Assembly (NCBI GenBank): GCA_012064385.1
Contig: QRDG01000235.1
Coordinates: 399,755-463,754 of the forward strand
Length of the DNA stretch: 64,000 bases
Reading direction: 5' to 3'
Source: Puccinellia tenuiflora
Taxonomy: Eukaryota > Streptophyta > Magnoliopsida > Poales > Poaceae
The notes under the pieces: model-generated
The model's input: only the letters and a program-made list of their open reading frames with translations
Database searches by the model: none
What the model was told of the DNA's origin: nothing
Shown here: in pieces, positions 32,390 through 43,036 of the stretch
Numbering within the stretch: position 1 is the first letter of the stretch
Layout of the letters: the number at the start of each line of letters is the position of its first letter
Translations under genes and position numbers: made by a program

Positions 32390-35318
32390 TATCATATAAT
32401 TGCTAAGTACACAAATAGAACGGCATGAAATCAAAAAATTAACAACTGAAACCAACCTCAAGTAACTCAATAGCCTACATGCACACAGATAAAAAGGCAG
32501 ATAGTAACCATACCACTATAGAATTAGTAAAGACAATAAACCTATAAGCTAAAATACACAAATAAACTAACAGATCATGACATGATCGAATGAGGTTCCA
32601 TTGCAATCACCAAAACCTAACACTAACAAACCGCATGAACGTTCAACCATGATAACCGAATCTGCAGCGTAAGCTAAGGTTAGTACGGCAAGAGACTACG
32701 GCTAAGGATAATACAGAGGTCCCAGCAACTAAAAAAGTTGAACCATAAATGGAACATAGCAGAGGTATGCAATTATATCAAAACAATATCCTCCTACTGT
32801 ATGAGATACTAGATAATTGCAAATGCATTAGCAGCAACAGTAATAGAAGATAACAAGTGGTGACCAGGAAAACATTAGCACAGGGAATCAGCCAATACGC
32901 ACAATTGCAACAACATCACCAAACAATCTGCATTGGTCTGCATTGGTCTCCAACTAGCGAGCCTCTAAACCCGGAGCCGAAACCAACAACTCCCACCTAA
33001 CTACCGCCGAATTGCACCTCCAAAACTATGGACAAACGCCCCTCAAGAAAGAATTCCCCGAGTCCAGTGATGATGAGCTCCGCAGCCCATCCCTAGACCC
33101 CATCATGACACGCCCCGAATACAACCCAACACCTACCACGAGCAGAAGCCTCCAGTCAAGCGAGGAGAGAGGGACAAGAGACATAGGAAGCGAGCAACTA
33201 TTTTCAGCTACTATAAGAAAAATATGACAAAATTAACAACTACACTGGCCTAAGTTATTATAATATTAATAGCAGACTTAAGTCACTTGATTGGATAGAA
33301 AGTACTAAAATCTAACCCAAAATGGTAGAATACTACTTTCGGATTAACCTAAACAAGAGAAAGCATCATGAAAAACATACCCCTGGGCGTGTAGTCTGGC
33401 TTAAACTTCAAAACTTAGTTGTTGTTTCACCAGAGAAATGTAAACTGCAGAAGCCCTCCTGGAAAGACGTGTCAAAAATATCGGTTATTAGCTCTGAACA
33501 TTATCAAAATTCTTTTGAATTATGAAAATATCACAGAAAAGCACACACTTGCCAGCAGTACTGTAGACACTAAAACATGTATCAATAGTTTCCACTGCTT
33601 CATCATCAATGCACCCCTTCTCCCATTCAAAAATCCATAAGAGAGCCTAATTGTGGTACGGTTTGAGATTTAAAATAAGAGTATGTGGCGGTTCTGCTTC
33701 CTATTTTACCAAGAATACACCTATTATTAAAATGGTAAATTATTTTCCATGCAAGTAGAATACACCAAATATTGTTGCATCGATACAATGAGCACATCTT
33801 TAGGACATCATTTCATTGTAACTTGGTCTACTGTAGATGAATAGTAACAGACAACTGTCGCAGCAACTCCTCCAGCCACTACCTCTGCCCTCCAGCTTCA
33901 GCACCACCTCCCGCAACCCCCATCCAGCTCCAGATCTTCATGCTTCCCATCCAGCTTCAGAGCCACCTTCATCTCGTTGCCGCACCTCCTCTCTTCTGCT
34001 CTGCTGCGTGCATCAGCAAGGCAAGCTCCCTCTCCCCTCCTCTTCTTCCCCCTCTCTTCTCCCTACCTTTTGCTCCCCCTATCTGCCTTCCTGCTCGTTT
34101 TCTTCTCTGTTCTGAACTTACCTAAATGTTGTGTTAGTGGCTGGTGCTCTGCTTAATTAGAGACTTGATTTGTTGTCATACAGAATTAGGTTGTCTCTGT
34201 AAATTAGTAATTTGATATGATATCATACAAAGTTAGGCTGTGTCTATTATGTCGCCAGGTCTACAGGTGAAAGGCTATTCCATCTATCTTGTTGGCAGAA
34301 GTCCATGGTCTTCCAAATTATTCTGCAGAAAATGTGATCATATTAAGATAATGAAATCTGACGAACAAACTAGCATTCCTAGAAAATGGGAAAAGATGGA
34401 TAATACTTTCCACAAGGAAACACGCACCGGTAATGACGTACCTAAGGCATTATCTGTATTGCGAGGATAATGAGTATGCCGCTTGGGCCACTTTGGTAAG
34501 AGACTCGATTGTACGCGCTTGAGAACAATTCTATACCAAATTACCATGTGCTGCTGCCATCCTGTGAAGGTTCCACTTTCATTAGCAAAATTATGCTAGG
34601 CATGTTTCCTGGATAAACTGTGATATGAAGCTGGAAATGTGGCAAACACTTACAGCTTTATGAGCCGTTTGAAGAACACCGTATGTCGCTAAGACTAGGC
34701 TATGCTCAGCCATCAATCTGAGGTCGCTACACAACAGAAAGGGCTTCTGGCGCTGAACGTGCCTCCAAGTCATCCTGCAATGGAGATCCAGTAAATCAAA
34801 TGCACATGTTTGGCTAAATTGTCTGATGCCAAGCTTGCGTGGGGGGAGGGGGGTCTCAACTGACAGTAGGTCGAGGCAGGGGATGGACGGATGGGCTCCT
34901 AGGCGCCGCGCCGGCCAGGACGGCGGCGGCACGATTGGAGAGAAATGGGTGGTTGGAGAGAAAGAGGGGGGCGGGGAGGCATACGCGGTGGTTGGAGGGA
35001 GAGGGGGGCGGGGACGGCATGCCGGCGACGAGGCCAGGACGGGGGTGGGAGAGAGAGAGAGCGGGGAGGGCACGGTGGCGGCGGCAGGATTTGGGGAGAG
35101 AGGCAGTGAGAGAGTAGGTAATGATTGGCAGTGAGAGAGGAGTAAGCTGCCAGTGAGACTTGTCGGAACGGCCTTGGAAAATGTCCTATCTGGCACAACC
35201 GATTTCCAGATTTTTTTTCTCGAAAATTCACTTTGCAATCCGACTTCACATGCCTCTGCCTAAATTTAAAAAATAGCAAAACACTCTACAAAATTTAAAA
35301 AAATGTATTAAACATATA
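32390..35318. other. Spacer; one exon-like stretch of unknown origin
   Basis: No gene identified. On the minus strand at about 34780-34655 a stretch reading KPFLLCSDLRLMAEHSLV followed by an AGCTGTAAGT donor-like site could be an exon, but I cannot name it. 33840-34110 is C-rich and 34840-35130 G-rich, giving long compositionally biased frames. The rest is AT-rich. Confidence 0.35.
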
Positions 35319-35468
35319 CTCCCTCCGTTTCTAAATACAAAATGTTGTAGCTATTTCACATGTTGACCAGATTCACACTCAAATAAATAAACAAACACAC
35401 TAAAATTGTCTAGATACATGTGAATCTAGAAAAATGCTAAAACATATTATATTTAGAAACAGAGGGAG
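35319..35468. mobile_element. Stowaway MITE (150 bp)
   Basis: Ends CTCCCTCCGTTTCTAAATAC and TATTTAGAAACAGAGGGAG are inverted repeats and are flanked by TA at 35317-35318 and 35469-35470. Length and ends fit grass Stowaway MITEs. Confidence 0.9.
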
Positions 35469-35470
35469 TA

Positions 35471-35985
35471 ATGTTTTCACATGTGTGTCGAATTTCATGA
35501 TGAAATGACATTTGTGCTGCTCTATACAAAGAAGACAAAATCAGTGAAGAAAAAGCATAAAAATTGTTATTTCATTATGAAAAATTTCATCTATGTATAA
35601 AATTTGTATATATTAATCACCAAAAAATGGTTTACAATTTGTTTTGAATTTTTTGTTTGGGCAGGAGCTCAGTAGCCAAAAACAGCCCTCTTTTTTTAAT
35701 GTATCTATGAAAAATTATTGTTCCATGCTATTTTAAAATCATTGTTTCATTTTTATATCATTTTGTAATATTTTGTAAAACTAAGCTATTAACTCAGTGC
35801 CAAAATTCTAATTCATGTTTTCTGTTGTTTTTGAGTTTCAGAAAATCACTTGAGTAAAACTCATTGGAAAAATGTCGAAAATTACGTGAAGCCTAACTTT
35901 CACAGAAGGACCCATGAAACCAAAGGAGGCGACCAGAGGGACACTAGGCAGGCCACACGCCAGGGGGTGCGGGTCTGGCCTGTGA
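35471..35985. other. No recognisable gene or element
   Basis: AT-rich spacer between the Stowaway and the hAT-like element. Nothing recognised. Confidence 0.4.
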
Positions 35986-35993
35986 TGCGGGCC

Positions 35994-36771
35994 TCAAGGT
36001 GGCAACGGGGACGGGGATGTCCGGGGATGACTCCACCATCCCCGCCCCGATCCCCGCCAGTACCCATCCCCGTTAGTCCCCGCCATGCTATCGGGGAGGA
36101 AACGCCCCCCATCCCCATCAACATCGGGTACCCGGTACCCACCGGGGTCCCCATGGGGACCTGGTTGCCGACACCTGGAGGTACTTCCATTCCGAGGTCC
36201 TGGCGGCGGGCCTCCCCAGCGACGCCGTTAGGTACCCGCGGACGGGCCGAGCATCCTGGCATCCCCGCATCCGTGGGCCGGAGGGAGCGGCCGGGATCCG
36301 GGCGGGGCGCCGCGCGGGACGGGACGGGGCGAGATGCGTTTCCGCAGGGGGGCGGGGATGTGTCCTCCTTCTCTTCTTCTTCGCGTGCGTGAGCGAGCGT
36401 TCTGTGGAGTTGGAGCAGGTCAGTACTCGGGGCCTCGGGGGGAAGAAGAAGGGGAGGAGGAGGAAAGCCGAGACGGGGGGAGAAGGGGAGCAGGCTGCGA
36501 TGCGAGCGAGAGGGAGGGGAAAAGAGGTGGAGCGGTTGTTTTTATGTATATATTAGGTGGTATGTTTGACTGACAAGTGGGGTCCCGGGTATCCATGGGG
36601 ACTCCACAGGGACAGTTTGCCCCCCATCCCCGCCCCGTTAGCTAACGGGTACCCGTCCTGCCCCACGACACACCCCGTTATACCCATGGGGGGAAATTGG
36701 CCCCCATCACCGTTTCTTAGCGGGTAAATCCCCACGAGTATCCGTCCCCACAGGGAAAATTGCCATCTTGA
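35994..36771. mobile_element. hAT-like non-autonomous transposon (778 bp)
   Basis: Perfect-position 8-bp duplications TGCGGGCC lie at 35986-35993 and 36772-36779. The ends TCAAGGTGGCAA and TTGCCATCTTGA are inverted repeats with one mismatch. Both subterminal regions are packed with GGGGACGGGGA or its complement, reminiscent of the ACGG-type subterminal motifs of Ac-like elements. No transposase frame; the 180-codon plus-strand frame here is a product of the G/C repeats. Confidence 0.75.
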
Positions 36772-36849
36772 TGCGGGCCCCACCTGTGTGGGCCCCCTGT
36801 CCATAGCCTCTCGACACCCCGACACATATTTACTCCCCCCGACGTGAAA

Positions 36850-38000
36850 ATACCCTAAATGGACCCTTTCTTTCCTAATTTTGATACCGAGCCATCGCCG
36901 TCGTAGAAACCAATCTGAAGCCCCGTTTCGGCACCCTGTCGGAGGCTATCATCGTCCGAGGCATCTACACCAACCGTCCGAGGCATCTACACCAACCTTG
37001 TTGTCTCCATGACGATGCGTGAGTAGTTCCACCTTAGACTACGGGTCCATAGTAGTAGCTAGATGGTTGCATCGCCTCTTGTCCGTCAATATAATAGTCT
37101 TGTGAGTTGCCTAACATTATCGAGATCGATCCGATGTAATAGCTTGTATTGTTGTGTTTGTTGAGACATGATGAATTATGATGTTATGATCAAATTGTGT
37201 ATGTTATCTTTATTATGATATTTGTTTTATTTACGTGTTGCATGCTCTCTGATCTATGTGGTTACTCTGAACAAGTAGTTGTTTAAATCTCTAAGAAGGA
37301 GTATGCTCGATAATAGGTTCTAGCCTCCTTCATCGTTGGGTTTGCGTGACAGTAATAACTAAGGGTAAGGATGTGATGTTGCTACTAAGTATAAAATAGA
37401 GGTGTTTATTTCCTCGTATTATAAATATTACTTACATCATGTATAATGCTTAAGTCGATACTCTATTCTTTTCAGCTTAATACCTAGAGTGGCAAACACA
37501 GAAGCGCGCTCGAAGTGGAGTATTAGTTAAAGATGTGGTGCCAGTGCGCGGTGTGTTTATGTTTGGCATGATGCCTACAATGGATATTTGCCTTGTTCAT
37601 TCTCTCATAATGCCATGGTCATAATTTTGTCAATTGTCTACATGTAATTTATTTACCCAATAATGTTACTATCTTTGGAGAGATACCACTAGTGAAACTA
37701 TTCCCCCTGGTCCTTTGTTTTACATTGATTACAGACTTGTTCTTCGATGTCTCATTTTGCTATTATTTGTGTTTTCGTTTACTTTTCACACTATACGCTT
37801 AATTATTTATTTTTAGCAAGAAGGGAAGTCTGACAAACTTTCTGAAACATTGGAAGCAAGGTTGTTTTGTGTGCAAATCCTACATCAAACTCTATGACGT
37901 ACCATACTCCTATTGGTTCGATAACCTTGGTTCTTTACTAAGGGAAATTTGCAGCAGTACAACATCCACCTTTATTTTGAGGTGATCACCAATGTTCGAC
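36850..38000 (+). mobile_element. Gypsy-type LTR remnant
   Basis: Text typical of the R/U5 half of Triticeae gypsy LTRs: a 'GAGTAGTTCCACC..AGACTACGGGTCC' stretch near 37020 parallels the one at 54817 in the intact element, and CCACTAGTGAAAC and TTGGTTCGATAACC (37685-37930) parallel 272-663. TTCGACGG-like ends and a primer site are not found, and the limits are approximate. Confidence 0.5.
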
Positions 38001-38037
38001 AGACACAAATTTCTGACGCCACCGTAGCCACCATGCC

Positions 38038-38184
38038 TGCCTAATCCAAATGGACTGACATGCCTAATATAAAACGGGTCGGCCTGCCTAATCCAAATGG
38101 GTCGGCCTGCCTAATCTAGATGGGCTGGTACCGGTCTATCTATTCAAATGGGACGACTTGCCTAATCTAAATGGGTCGGCCTGC
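38038..38184. repeat. 23-24 bp minisatellite
   Basis: TGCCTAATCCAAATGGGTCGG and variants recur about five times with one longer interrupted unit. Function unknown. Confidence 0.75.
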
Positions 38185-38398
38185 CTAAACCTAAATCATG
38201 TTCAGTTTCGGGGATGTCACGTCAAGAAGCGGGATGATGTCAGAGTTAACGGCGTTTGGCTACCACGACAGTTTTCCCGTGATTGATGCTAACCATCTAC
38301 CACATATACCGTGGACCGTGGTAGATCATTTTGCCACACAACATCTACCATGATACCCCAGACATGGTTGAATAACTTTAACCATGAAAAATTGCTCT

Positions 38399-39137
38399 TC
38401 AACCACGAAAATCGAGCATGGTAAAATTCACCTTTTTGTCTAGTGACACCTGAGTCGAGGTGACCTCTTGGGCACAAAACTCAAACTCCAGCTTCACAAC
38501 GGTCTTAGGGTGCACCTCCTCAAACCCTTTCCCAGTCCTCACTCGGGAGGTGATGATCTCGCACATCCTGTTCAGCACAAAGGTGGACAAAAATGAAGTT
38601 CACTTCAAGGTCGCCCCCATCTTGCTCTTCTTGTCAGCTTTTTTTAGCTTCTGGACCAGCTAAGAAGATAGCTTACGCACCTCCAAGCACTCTGCAGCTT
38701 GGTAACCGGCACCTCAAACATCTGAGAGTCCGGGACATAGGAGAGATCTTGGCTATCTGACAACACTAGGGCCTGGCTAAATTCTTCGAAGTTCATGTCC
38801 TACAATGGTAACGACCAAAGCAACTGCATCATCTACCACATGCTCGTAACATCATCAAAAGCATCACTTGCACAACATCAAGATATACCATAGCACAACA
38901 TGATCTAACAAAGCAATAACTAATACATCATAAAGATCTGCCGCAATATCATCCAAACCATCATGGCCGAACATGTGAAATCTACCAAACCCTCACACAG
39001 ATTCAGTATTTATGATTTATCACATGCTCACACTAAATCATGAAGCAAAAGCTGCTCAAACTACATGCATGACCTAAAGATCTACCTAATACTCATCTAA
39101 GCTAGAACACCTAGGATTTGAGTGAACTTACAAGCAT
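38399..39137 (-). pseudogene. SANT/Myb-like transposon-associated gene, truncated
   Basis: On the minus strand ATGCTT at 39137 is followed by a donor GTAAGTT, and an acceptor TTGTAG at 38805-38800 joins in phase to GACATGAACTTCG. The second exon encodes NFEEFSQALVLSDSQDLSY and, after a broken middle, FVLNRMCEIITSRVRTGKG and FEEVHPKTVV. The latter resembles the Myb/SANT-like DNA-binding fold common in grass transposon-related proteins. The frame decays near 38640-38680 and the end merges into short inverted motifs. The BARE-type element sits 46 bases upstream of the ATG. Confidence 0.5.
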
Positions 39138-40586
39138 CGTAGGAGCAGAAGAGGCCGCTATCAGCTCGGAGAAGAGGAGGAAGTGAAGGGGTCGTTGCAT
39201 AGAAAATACAAAATTTCCTACGAAACAAGCGGAAGAAACCCCAAGGATCTAGATCTATTAGACGAAGGTAGCGAAGGTGAGATCCAATCTCTTACCCTTG
39301 AAGATCGAACAAACGCGTTTTTGTCGGTGCAGGGGTTGGCTAGTCGATCCCCGCAACTAGACTCATCTAGTCGCGGGGAGATGTATTTCCTCGAAGATCC
39401 AATCCGATGAAGTTCCACAACGGGCAGCACCTCCGCGGTATCCACACGTACGGCTCTATGTAGACGTCCTCTCCTTGATCCCGCAAGCGAGGAGGACGTG
39501 GCTAGATGGGTCTCGGCACCACGACGGTTGTGGTGGCGTTGATGGTGGAGAAATTCCTGCAGGGCTTCGCCAAGCGGCTGCAGGAGAGAGGAGGGAGAGG
39601 AGAGGGAGGCCGGCGGCTAGGGTATGTTAGGGTGCGCCCCAGCCCTCTCCTCCTCCTTATATAGGCGTGGGGGGGCTGGTTTTCCCCACCCCCAAGTCCT
39701 TGGGGCGGCCAAAGGGGGGAAACTTGCCCCCCAAGGCTCCCTTTCCCTTTAGGCCTTGTTCGGTTCGTTGGGAACAAATCCCCACATGGAACTGAACCGC
39801 CCGGGATTTGGGTGATCCCCATCCCATCACCCAATCCCTTTCACTTAATTAATCCCTTCCACCCCTCTGTATCCGCTTAACATATACTCGTTCGGTTACA
39901 CCCCACAGGTCGCGTAGCATGGTGAGAAATTCTATCACCTCCAAGTCAAATAAGCTAAAATATTACGGACCGGACACAGATGTAGAAGTCTGCAAGTTTT
40001 GCACAATAAATTCTTACTGTTGCCACCCTTGATCACCATGCAGTAATATAATATCAGGACATGGCACACATTATTTAAGGTTAAAATTATGACAAAAAAA
40101 TATGAAATACAATAAAATAGATGTCACCAAGATAACAAACTTGTTTATGTCTCCTTGGTCTTTATCTGACACATAATCGAACACTTCATACAACAAAATC
40201 ACACCATTAAAAGAGATGACTATCATTGAGTAACACTCCTTTTGCAAAGGAAGCATACGAACTGGACGGACAAATGGAGAACCAATTCCCGCAACTAACA
40301 AGTTGTGATGTATCTGTATGCCGACCTTATCCTAGTCCCCTTCGAAGTGTGCCGGCGAGAATGTGGTGAGTGCGACCACCTTCTTGTCGGCCCCGTGCCG
40401 GCGGGGCACCTCTGCGAGCGTCCGGTGCACGACTTCCTTGAACACGCCGAAGAAGGCGGTCTTGCCGGGGATTTGGAACCAGTGCCATGGTGGTAGATGC
40501 CGAACACGCAAGTGCCGTCGGAGGATGCCATGACATGCCTTGTACAAACCGTAGCTGCAGCATGGTGCCTCGGCCAATGCCGCTGG

Positions 40587-43036
40587 TGAAAGTGCATGGT
40601 TGATCCCATGCATGGTTTTGGTAATTAATGACAATTTCTATAGACTAATATTTGCATTGAGCTATATTTGTAGGTGTCCATTTGCTTGCTTGTCTCCATT
40701 TGTTGGAGTCAAGGTCTTGCTTGTTCTCCATGTGTTGGAGTCAAGGTTTAGGGAAAAAGATCATTGGTTGATCAAGGCCAAGGTGTTCGTCATCAAGACA
40801 AAGGCCAAGTGAAGATATGTCGAAGAGGTGCTTCTCCCATCTTGGGGTATGGGGGAGCCACATGTGAATCTTCACCAAGCAAAGCGCAATCAAGAAGATG
40901 GTTCATCTTGAGGAAATGAAGATCGTCTCCATCGACCTCAAGTGTATTAATGCGCAAGGCAAAGGTATGTTCTTGATAGGGTTTCTATTTTACCGGTCTC
41001 ATGATGTTTAGTGAGAGACCGGGTTATAGGATAGATAGCCGTACTATCAAGAGGGGCTCTCGACCGGATATCAGGATCGTATCATCGTAGAGAGCACAAA
41101 CCTTTGCATCCATGCAATCATCTCTATTGGTTCTTATTTTCCTCTTATCATGGTGTGATCTTGGTGCTTGTCGTGCTCGTCATGACAAAGCTAAGTTCAC
41201 CAAAAACGGTTTTCGTATGCGTCTTCGATTGCGTTTTCGGTATTGGAGATTTTGCCGGTTCATCCGTGTGGAAGATTTATCTCTTCCATTTCTTTGCAAA
41301 ATCACCATTGCTTGTTTTCCATTTACAAAGGTTGCATTTGTCGTCCTCTTTCCAACAAAATTGGTTTCATGTCATTTGGACTTCATTTGCAAAAGATACG
41401 GCATTTCCGATTTTCAAAAAGGAGGTTTTCCCGGCGTGTCCTTTTTACAGAGGTCAAACTCTCTCCTTGTGATCTCCTCCTCACATGATGGACAATGATG
41501 TTTCTCTGCATGATCTTGTAGAGCTTTTCGTTGCGAGTCCAACGAGCCCAAGATCATCGAAAACGGAGTCCGGATGCAAAAGATATGCCCGTTTTCATAT
41601 TGCTCATTCTGCAGTTTTTCTGAGGGGCGGAAATTCCGGCCCGGGGTCCGGAAATTCCGGCCCGGGGCGGAAATTCCGGCCCTGGGTCCGGAAATTCCGC
41701 ACCGGAATATCCGGCCCATATTTTCATCTGTGCTTTTTTGGCTAAGTCTTTTTGGCTTTTCTCTCTGGAGGGGGTCCGGAATTTTGGGGTCCGGAATATC
41801 CGGCCCAAGGAAAATTTGACTAAGTCATTTTCGCGTTTTCTCTCGGGTGGGGGTCCGGAACTTTGCACCGGAGCTTTGCTCCGGAAATTTCCAGGGCACC
41901 GGAAATTTCGGTGTATGCCCCGGAATATCCGGCCCCCGGCCGGAAGTTCCGGCCCTTTAACCCGGAATTTCCGGCCCTGCGGTTTTCCAACGGCTAGTTT
42001 TTGGGGGAGGCTATAAATAGCCCCCTTCTTCCCCCAAGTGCTTGTTGCTTGTCTTGCTCACTTGCTTTTCTCTCTCCTCTATTGTTGCTAACCTTCTGAG
42101 CTTGATTCCTCTCCATCCCTACAATGATTCTTGCCCAAACTTAGGGATTCAAGAGAGGAGATCTAGATCTACCATTCCACCAATCAAATTCTCCTCTAAG
42201 TGAGGGGAACCTAGTGGATCTAGATTTGGGGTTACTTTGTGTTCATCCCCTTTGTTCTTCCTCTCTTATTCCCCCAAAGCATTTGTTGCTTGGTTGGAAT
42301 TTGAGAGTGAAGGACTTGATCACTTTGTGTGTTCTTGCCTCTTGCATTAGTTGCATCGGGTTGCTCTCTCCACGGTGATCCGTGAAGTTGAAGGTTGAGA
42401 AGCTTGTTACTCTTGGGTGCATTGTGTTCCCAAGAGCTTGTTGCCTCTTGGGTGCATTGTGTACCCTAGATGGTTGGAGGTGCCGCGAAGACTTCGAGTT
42501 GTGAAGCTTCGGCACGAATTTGGGAGCCCCCAATTGAGTTGTGGGTGTGTGCCCCAAGAAGAGTTGTAAAGGGCTCCGGAATCCGCCTCGAAGGATTCCG
42601 ATAGTGGAAGGTGAACCAATCCCTTGGGTGAGGTTCATCGGAGAATAGGGTGAGGCCTTTGTGGCATCTTGAGTAGGCCTCTTGTGGTGAGCTCACACCC
42701 CTCCAACGAGACGTACTCCCTTAACAAGGAGGAACTCGGGAATACATCCTCGTCTCCGCGTGCCTCGGTTATTTCTATACCCGAGCTTTACTTATGCAAT
42801 TTACTTTGTGATAGCCTTCGTGCTTGAAGTTCATATCTTGCTATCACCTTGTTGCTTTTATTGCTTAGCTTAAGTTGTTGGTGCACATAGGTGAACCTAG
42901 CATTTTAGGTTGTTGGCTTGTTAATTTAAACACATAGTTTTATTCCGCAATTATCAAGCCCCTAATTAGAAAAAGTTTTAATCGCCTATTCACCCCCCCC
43001 CTCTAGGCGACATCCGAGACATCGTTTGTTCTTTCA
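40587..43036 (+). mobile_element. Solo LTR of a SIRE/Maximus-type copia element
   Basis: A single 2450-bp LTR begins TGAAAGTGCATGG and ends CTTTCA, flanked by the 5-bp duplication GCTGG at 40582-40586 and 43037-43041. CCTATTCACCCCCCCC and TCTAGGCGAC near the end are typical of SIRE/Maximus LTR ends. A TATA box CTATAAATAG lies at 42011-42020. No internal region: the usual product of LTR-LTR recombination. Confidence 0.85.
41620..41980. repeat. Cluster of CCGGAAATTCCGG-type near-palindromes
   Basis: The core GGAAATTCCGG or GGAATATCCGG recurs around ten times within 360 bases, in the U3 upstream of the TATA box of the solo LTR. Such arrays in U3 often bind regulators; that is inference here. 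Confidence 0.7.

Noticed and set aside
34591..35238. 215-codon minus-strand frame
   Set aside because: Mostly Pro/Ser low complexity from a G/C-rich patch. Only a short stretch (34780-34655) looks exon-like, and I could not identify it.
35850..36392. 180-codon plus-strand frame
   Set aside because: It crosses the boundary of the hAT-like element and reads its G/C-rich subterminal repeats.
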